Positions 59,872-64,000 of a DNA stretch of 64,000 nt are shown in pieces (positions within the stretch are counted from its first letter, which is position 1; each line of letters opens with the position of its first letter). Source of the stretch: Streptomyces spinosisporus (GTDB lineage Bacteria > Actinomycetota > Actinomycetes > Streptomycetales > Streptomycetaceae); assembly GCF_022698145.1 (NCBI RefSeq), contig NZ_JALDAX010000014.1:62001-126000 (forward strand), in the 5' to 3' direction. Made by a program: the position numbers and the translations under genes. The notes under the pieces are model-generated. The model was not told the origin of the DNA. It did not search any database and worked only from the letters and a program-made list of their open reading frames with translations.

Positions 59872-60891
59872 ATGACAACAGCACCGACCGGCGCGCCAGA
59901 GCGCCGGGACACCAGCACCGGGTCCGCGGACGGGCCCGCCCGCCGCGGGCGCCGCCCGATGACCGCAGGCCGCCGCGCCAACCGCGCGGGCCTGGCGTTC
60001 GTCTCCCCCACCTTCGTGGTGGTCCTCGTGGTGGTGATCCTGCCCATCGCCTGGACCGTCCTGCTCGCCTTCCAGCACGCCAAACTGGTCGACATCCAGG
60101 GCATGGGCCTGTTCGGCAACTGGACGCTGGACAACTTCACCCAGGTCTTCGGCTCGGCCGGTTTCTGGCAGAGCCTGACCACCACGCTGCTCTACACCGC
60201 GGGCGGCACCCTCGGCTCCGTCATCCTCGGTCTGATCGCCGCACTCGCCCTGCGCAAGCCGTTCAAGGGCCGCGGTCTGCTGCGCGCCGCGATGCTGCTG
60301 CCCTACGTCGCTCCCGTCGTCGCCGTCGCCTTCGTCTGGGAGGTCGCCCTCAGCCCCCAGTACGGCGTCGTCAACGACTGGGGCCGCCGCCTGTTCGGCT
60401 GGGACGACCCGATCGCCTTCCTGTCCACGCGGGAGTACGAAGTCGGCCTGCTCGGCGTGCACTTCGAGATCCCGCTCGCCCTGCTGACCGTCATCGCCTT
60501 CGAGTGCTGGCGCTACTTCCCCTTCGCCTTCCTGTTCATCCTCGCCCGGCTGCAGGCCGTTCCCGACGGCCTGGAGGAGGCCGCACTCGTCGACGGCGCC
60601 ACTCCCACGCAGCGCTTCCGCCACATCCTGCTGCCCCAACTGATGCCCGTCATGGCCCTGTTGTGCGTGCTGCGGTTCATCATGACCTTCAACAAGTTCG
60701 ACGACGTCTACCTGCTGACCGGCGGCGGCGCGGGCACCGACGTCGCGGCGGTACGGGTCTACGACTTCCTCACCGCCCGCTACGACGTGGGCGCGGCCGC
60801 CGCACAGGCCCTGGTGCTGGCCGTCTCGCTGATGATCCTGCTGGGCTTCTACTTCAAGTTCTTCGCCAACAAGGTCCAGGAGGAGTCCTGA
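59872..60891 (+). CDS. Sugar ABC transporter permease (MalF type)
   Basis: Protein of 339 residues. A charged cytoplasmic start (RRGRRPMTAGRRANR) precedes six membrane helices. The EAA loop that contacts the ATPase reads EEAALVDGATPTQRFRHILLPQL (~233-255). It pairs with the next permease; the stop and start overlap (TGATG). Confidence 0.9.
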   Translation: MTTAPTGAPERRDTSTGSADGPARRGRRPMTAGRRANRAGLAFVSPTFVVVLVVVILPIAWTVLLAFQHAKLVDIQGMGLFGNWTLDNFTQVFGSAGFWQSLTTTLLYTAGGTLGSVILGLIAALALRKPFKGRGLLRAAMLLPYVAPVVAVAFVWEVALSPQYGVVNDWGRRLFGWDDPIAFLSTREYEVGLLGVHFEIPLALLTVIAFECWRYFPFAFLFILARLQAVPDGLEEAALVDGATPTQRFRHILLPQLMPVMALLCVLRFIMTFNKFDDVYLLTGGGAGTDVAAVRVYDFLTARYDVGAAAAQALVLAVSLMILLGFYFKFFANKVQEES

Positions 60892-61757
60892 TGACGCGCG
60901 CTCAGTTCGAGGACCGCCTCTTCGGTGTACTGCGCTGGGTCGTCATCGCCTTCCTCGCGGTGATCACCCTGCTGCCCTTCTACTACATGCTGCTGCTGTC
61001 GCTGAAGCCCATCGACGCGCTGCTGCTCGACCCCGGCTCGCTGTGGGTGTCGACCAAGGACTTCACCCTGTCCACCTACCGCGACGTCCTGCGCTCCACC
61101 GACGCCGGCGGCCAGGGCTTCCTGAAGTTCCTGCTCAACTCCGCGCTGGTGTCGCTCGGTACGGTCGCCCTGACGCTGCTGGCGGCGGTGCCCGGCGCCT
61201 ACGCCATCAGCCGGCTGAAGTTCTTCGGCCACCGCCAGGTCAGCGCGCTCTTCCTCGCCGTCTACCTCTTCCCGGCGACCCTGCTGGCCGTCCCGCTGTT
61301 CGTCATCTTCGCCAAACTGCACCTGTCCTCCAGCCTGGTCGGACTCGCCATCGTCTACGTCGCCCAGACCGTGCCGGTGTCGATCTACATGCTGAAGAAC
61401 TACCTCGTCACCATCCCCTACACGATCGAGGAGGCAGCCGCCCTCGACGGCTGCAGCCGGCTGCAGACCGTCCGCAAGGTGATCCTGCCGCTCGCCCTGC
61501 CGTCCCTCATGGCGACGGGCCTCTACGTCTTCATGATCGCTTGGAACGAGTTCCTCTTCGCGCTCCTGTTCCTGGCCGCGGACCCGGACAAGTGGACGGT
61601 GTCCCTCGGACTCGCGCAGCTGTCCAACGGTGTGGAGGTACCGAAGACGGTCCTGATGGCCGGGTCGGTGGTGCTGACGATCCCCGTGGTACTTCTGTTC
61701 TTCGCCGCCGAGCGCCTGCTCACCGAAGGCCTGACCAGCGGCGCCGACAAGAGCTGA
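60891..61757 (+). CDS. Sugar ABC transporter permease (MalG type)
   Basis: Protein of 288 residues with six membrane helices. The EAA loop is EEAAALDGCSRLQTVRKVILPL (~183-204). ATG 60891 overlaps the previous stop by one base and has AGGAG upstream. With its partner it forms the channel for the sugar bound by the lipoprotein. Confidence 0.9.
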   Translation: MTRAQFEDRLFGVLRWVVIAFLAVITLLPFYYMLLLSLKPIDALLLDPGSLWVSTKDFTLSTYRDVLRSTDAGGQGFLKFLLNSALVSLGTVALTLLAAVPGAYAISRLKFFGHRQVSALFLAVYLFPATLLAVPLFVIFAKLHLSSSLVGLAIVYVAQTVPVSIYMLKNYLVTIPYTIEEAAALDGCSRLQTVRKVILPLALPSLMATGLYVFMIAWNEFLFALLFLAADPDKWTVSLGLAQLSNGVEVPKTVLMAGSVVLTIPVVLLFFAAERLLTEGLTSGADKS

Positions 61758-61772
61758 CAACGGGGGAAAGTG

Positions 61773-62975
61773 ATGCTGACGCCGAACCAGTCGAGTGCGG
61801 GTGAGCTGCTGCAGCTCATCCGCAGCGGCCAGGCCAACACCCGCGCCGATCTCCAGCAGGCCACGGGCCTGTCCCGGTCGACCATCGGCCAGCGGCTCAA
61901 CCTCCTCAACCAGGCGGGCTGGCTCAAGGAGTCCACCGGCTCGTCGACCGGCGGCCGGCCCTCGCAGCAGATCCTCTTCGACCCCACGCACGCCTCGGTC
62001 ATCGCCGTCGACCTCGAGACCCGCTACGCCCGCGCGGCCGTCCTGGACCTGGCGGGCACGATCCTCGCCGAACAGACCGGGCCGCTGCGGATCAGCGACG
62101 GGCCGGACCAGGTGCTGGACCAACTGGCGGGCTGGTTCCCGGAGTTGATCACCGCGGCGGGCATCGACGCCGGACATGTCCGCGGGATCGGCCTGTCCGT
62201 GCCCGGGCCGGTGGACTACGCCACCGGCCAGGTCGTGGAGCCGCCGATCATGCCCGGCTGGGACCGGTACCCCGTCCGCGAACGCATGCAGAAGGCGTAC
62301 GCCGACCATGTGCACGCCGATGTGGAGGGCGGCCCCGTCCCCGTCTTCGTGGACAACGACGCCAACCTCATGGCGCTGGCCGAGCACCAGGCCAACCACC
62401 GGGACTGCACCGCGTTCGTCCTGGTGAAGGTCTCCACCGGCATCGGTGCCGGCGTCGTCGTGGGCGACACGGTCTACCGCGGCATCGACGGCGGCGCGGG
62501 CGACATCGGCCACATCCGGCTGCACGACCAGCCCGACGCCCTGTGCATGTGCGGCTCTTACGGCTGTCTGGCCGCCGTCGCCAGCGGCGGCGCACTGGCG
62601 AAGCAACTCGCCGCCCTCGGCATCGACGCCGACTCCGCGTCCGACGTCAGACGCCTCCTCGGCGACGGACATCCCGACGCCATCCGTCTTGCCCGTGAGG
62701 CGGGGCGGCGCATCGGCGAAGTCCTGGTGACCGTCATCACCCTCCTCAACCCGGGCGTTCTCATGATCGCGGGCGACCTCTCCGGCGCCCCCTTCATGAC
62801 CGGCGTGCGGGAACTGCTCTACCAGCGTGCCTTCCCCCGAGCCACCGCCCACCTCCAGGTCGTCACCTCCCGCCTCGGCGACCACGCGGGAGTCATCGGC
62901 GCCGCGTCCATGGTCGTCGAGTTCCTCTACTCCCCCGCCTCGGCCGACGCCCGCCTCGCGCGCCTCGCCCTCTGA
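61773..62975 (+). CDS. ROK-family transcriptional regulator
   Basis: Protein of 400 residues. The amino-terminal winged HTH is TRADLQQATGLSRSTIGQRL (~28-47). A sugar-kinase-like ROK domain follows, with VIAVDLETRYARAAVLD, the DNDANLMALAEH motif (~192) and a zinc site including CMCGSYGCL (~256). GGGGGAA precedes ATG 61773 (GTG 61770 is an alternative). It is in the importer operon and probably represses both arms until the sugar or its phosphate binds. Confidence 0.9.
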   Translation: MLTPNQSSAGELLQLIRSGQANTRADLQQATGLSRSTIGQRLNLLNQAGWLKESTGSSTGGRPSQQILFDPTHASVIAVDLETRYARAAVLDLAGTILAEQTGPLRISDGPDQVLDQLAGWFPELITAAGIDAGHVRGIGLSVPGPVDYATGQVVEPPIMPGWDRYPVRERMQKAYADHVHADVEGGPVPVFVDNDANLMALAEHQANHRDCTAFVLVKVSTGIGAGVVVGDTVYRGIDGGAGDIGHIRLHDQPDALCMCGSYGCLAAVASGGALAKQLAALGIDADSASDVRRLLGDGHPDAIRLAREAGRRIGEVLVTVITLLNPGVLMIAGDLSGAPFMTGVRELLYQRAFPRATAHLQVVTSRLGDHAGVIGAASMVVEFLYSPASADARLARLAL

Positions 62976-63034
62976 ACGCCCCACAACCACAAGCCCGTTC
63001 ACCGAGCACACCGCCCCAGCCCTACAGGAACACC

Positions 63035-63931
63035 GTGAACAGCGCAGCCTCCCCCTGGCCGTACGAACCCGTCGACGTGGGTCTCGTGGGCGCCGGCCCC
63101 TGGGCCCGGGCCATGCACGCCCGTATGCTCGCCGCCGGCCCCGAGACCCGCCTCGCAGCCGTGTGGGCCCGACGCCCCGAAGCAGCCCACGAACTCGCCT
63201 CACTGCACGCGACCCACGCGGCCGCCTCCTTCGACGAACTCCTCGACCGCTGCGAGGCGGTCGCCTTCGCGGTACCGCCCTCGGTCCAGGCCCAACTGGC
63301 GCCCGTCGCGGCGCAACGTGGCAAGGCCCTGCTCCTGGAAAAGCCCCTCGGCCCCGATCTGACCTCAGCCCAGCGCGTCGCCGACGCCGTCCAGTCCGCG
63401 GGCGTGGTCTCCCAACTCGTCCTGACCAAGCGCTACCACCCGATCACCGACGCCTTCCTCGAAGCCGCCCGCGCCCGCGACATCACCGGCGCCCGCTCCT
63501 GCTATCTCCACGGCGCCTTCCTCGGCGGCGACTTCGCCACCGGCTGGCGCCTGGAACACGGGGCGCTGCTGGACCTCGGACCCCATCTCCTCGACCTGCT
63601 GGACTCCGCCGTCGGCCCCATCAAGGCCATCCGCAGCACCGGGGACTCCCGCCGCTGGATCGAGCTCAGCTGCGAACACGACAACGGTGCGGTCAGCCAG
63701 GCCTCGCTCTCGGGATCCGTCGCCGTGCCCCGAGCCGTCACCCGCGTCGAACTCTTCGGCAGCGAGGCTCCGTTGGTCTACGACACCGCCGAGATCGACC
63801 ACGAGGAGTGCTGGCCCATCCTGCGCCGCGCCTTCGCCACCGCCGTACGCACCCACAGGTCGACGGGGATCGACGCGGCCCGCGGGCTGTATCTGCAACG
63901 ACTCATTCATCTGGCGACCGGGGCGCAGTGA
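63035..63931 (+). CDS. Gfo/Idh/MocA-family oxidoreductase
   Basis: Protein of 298 residues. The NAD(P)-binding motif VGLVGAGPWARAMHARML is near residue 15. LLLEKPLGPDL (~95) holds the family's catalytic-region Lys, and GALLDLGPHLLDLLDSAVG (~175) supplies the His. It is shorter than the usual 330-390 residues. Family members oxidise sugar or inositol hydroxyls. The GTG start has ACAGGA upstream. It closes the right arm and, with the isomerase and dehydrogenase of the left arm, could modify the imported sugar by oxidation and isomerisation. Confidence 0.85.
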   Translation: MNSAASPWPYEPVDVGLVGAGPWARAMHARMLAAGPETRLAAVWARRPEAAHELASLHATHAAASFDELLDRCEAVAFAVPPSVQAQLAPVAAQRGKALLLEKPLGPDLTSAQRVADAVQSAGVVSQLVLTKRYHPITDAFLEAARARDITGARSCYLHGAFLGGDFATGWRLEHGALLDLGPHLLDLLDSAVGPIKAIRSTGDSRRWIELSCEHDNGAVSQASLSGSVAVPRAVTRVELFGSEAPLVYDTAEIDHEECWPILRRAFATAVRTHRSTGIDAARGLYLQRLIHLATGAQ

Positions 63932-64000
63932 GCACAGGGTGCCCGGTGGGCACGCGGTCGGAGTGGCGTGCTGATCAAGCCTGAGGAGGCTGCTCGCGTG
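63932..64000. other. Window edge, nothing recognised
   Basis: The final 69 bases carry no identifiable feature; the next gene may begin beyond the edge. Confidence 0.3.

Noticed and set aside
60849..63203. Minus-strand frame of 784 codons
   Set aside because: Antisense to the second permease and ROK genes, compositionally a shadow.
1..64000. tRNA, rRNA or riboswitch genes
   Set aside because: No cloverleaf, rRNA or well-known riboswitch core was recognised by eye; a covariance-model search would be decisive.

Overview
The window is very GC-rich, uses GTG starts freely, shows strong third-position G/C bias, and is packed with TetR, HxlR, MerR, PucR, ROK and ECF regulators. This points to a Streptomyces or closely related actinomycete, in an accessory (catabolic and redox) part of the chromosome. 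No rRNA, tRNA, CRISPR array, origin or intact transposase was recognised.

1-16 kb: a minus-strand catabolic operon encodes an isochorismatase-type amidohydrolase, a meta-cleavage-type hydrolase, a FAD aromatic hydroxylase, hydantoinase/oxoprolinase A and B subunits, and an aldehyde dehydrogenase interrupted by a one-base frameshift. Around it lie two DUF308 membrane-protein genes, a disulfide-type flavoprotein, an ohr peroxidase gene, several TetR genes (one a relic) and a 70-residue small gene. Six copies of an 18-bp palindrome centred on GAACGTTC sit just downstream of recognisable promoters. They define a compact local TetR regulon.

16-27 kb: decayed serine-hydrolase and aldo/keto-reductase relics are followed by single genes (pentapeptide-DinB protein, nitroreductase, DUF2750, HxlR with an F420/NADP-type dehydrogenase). 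Next comes an ECF41 sigma factor with its flavoprotein partner and a matching ECF41-type promoter. After these are a truncated EamA transporter joined to an ATPase gene, a MerR/MFS efflux pair and DoxX.

27.5-37 kb: a nitrogen-heterocycle-like catabolic cluster contains a DUF1989 protein, two sister old-yellow-enzyme flavoproteins, a polysaccharide-deacetylase/imidase-family hydrolase, a metallo-beta-lactamase-fold hydrolase, an amidase, a PucR regulator and an NCS1 importer.

37.8-50.6 kb: a run of small redox modules, most with their own divergent regulator. These are OYE-F420 reductase-MDR with TetR, a Moco sulfite-oxidase-like enzyme behind a cysteine-containing leader peptide, an alpha/beta hydrolase with HxlR, azoreductase with TetR, SDR with TetR, and ALDH with AraC.

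50.7-53 kb: a two-gene conflict-type module encodes EACC1 and a caspase-fold protease fused to GAF and PAS sensor domains.

53-64 kb: a sugar-uptake and glycoside-breakdown cluster has two divergent arms (glycosidases, isomerase and dehydrogenase on the left; ABC importer, ROK regulator and Gfo/Idh dehydrogenase on the right).
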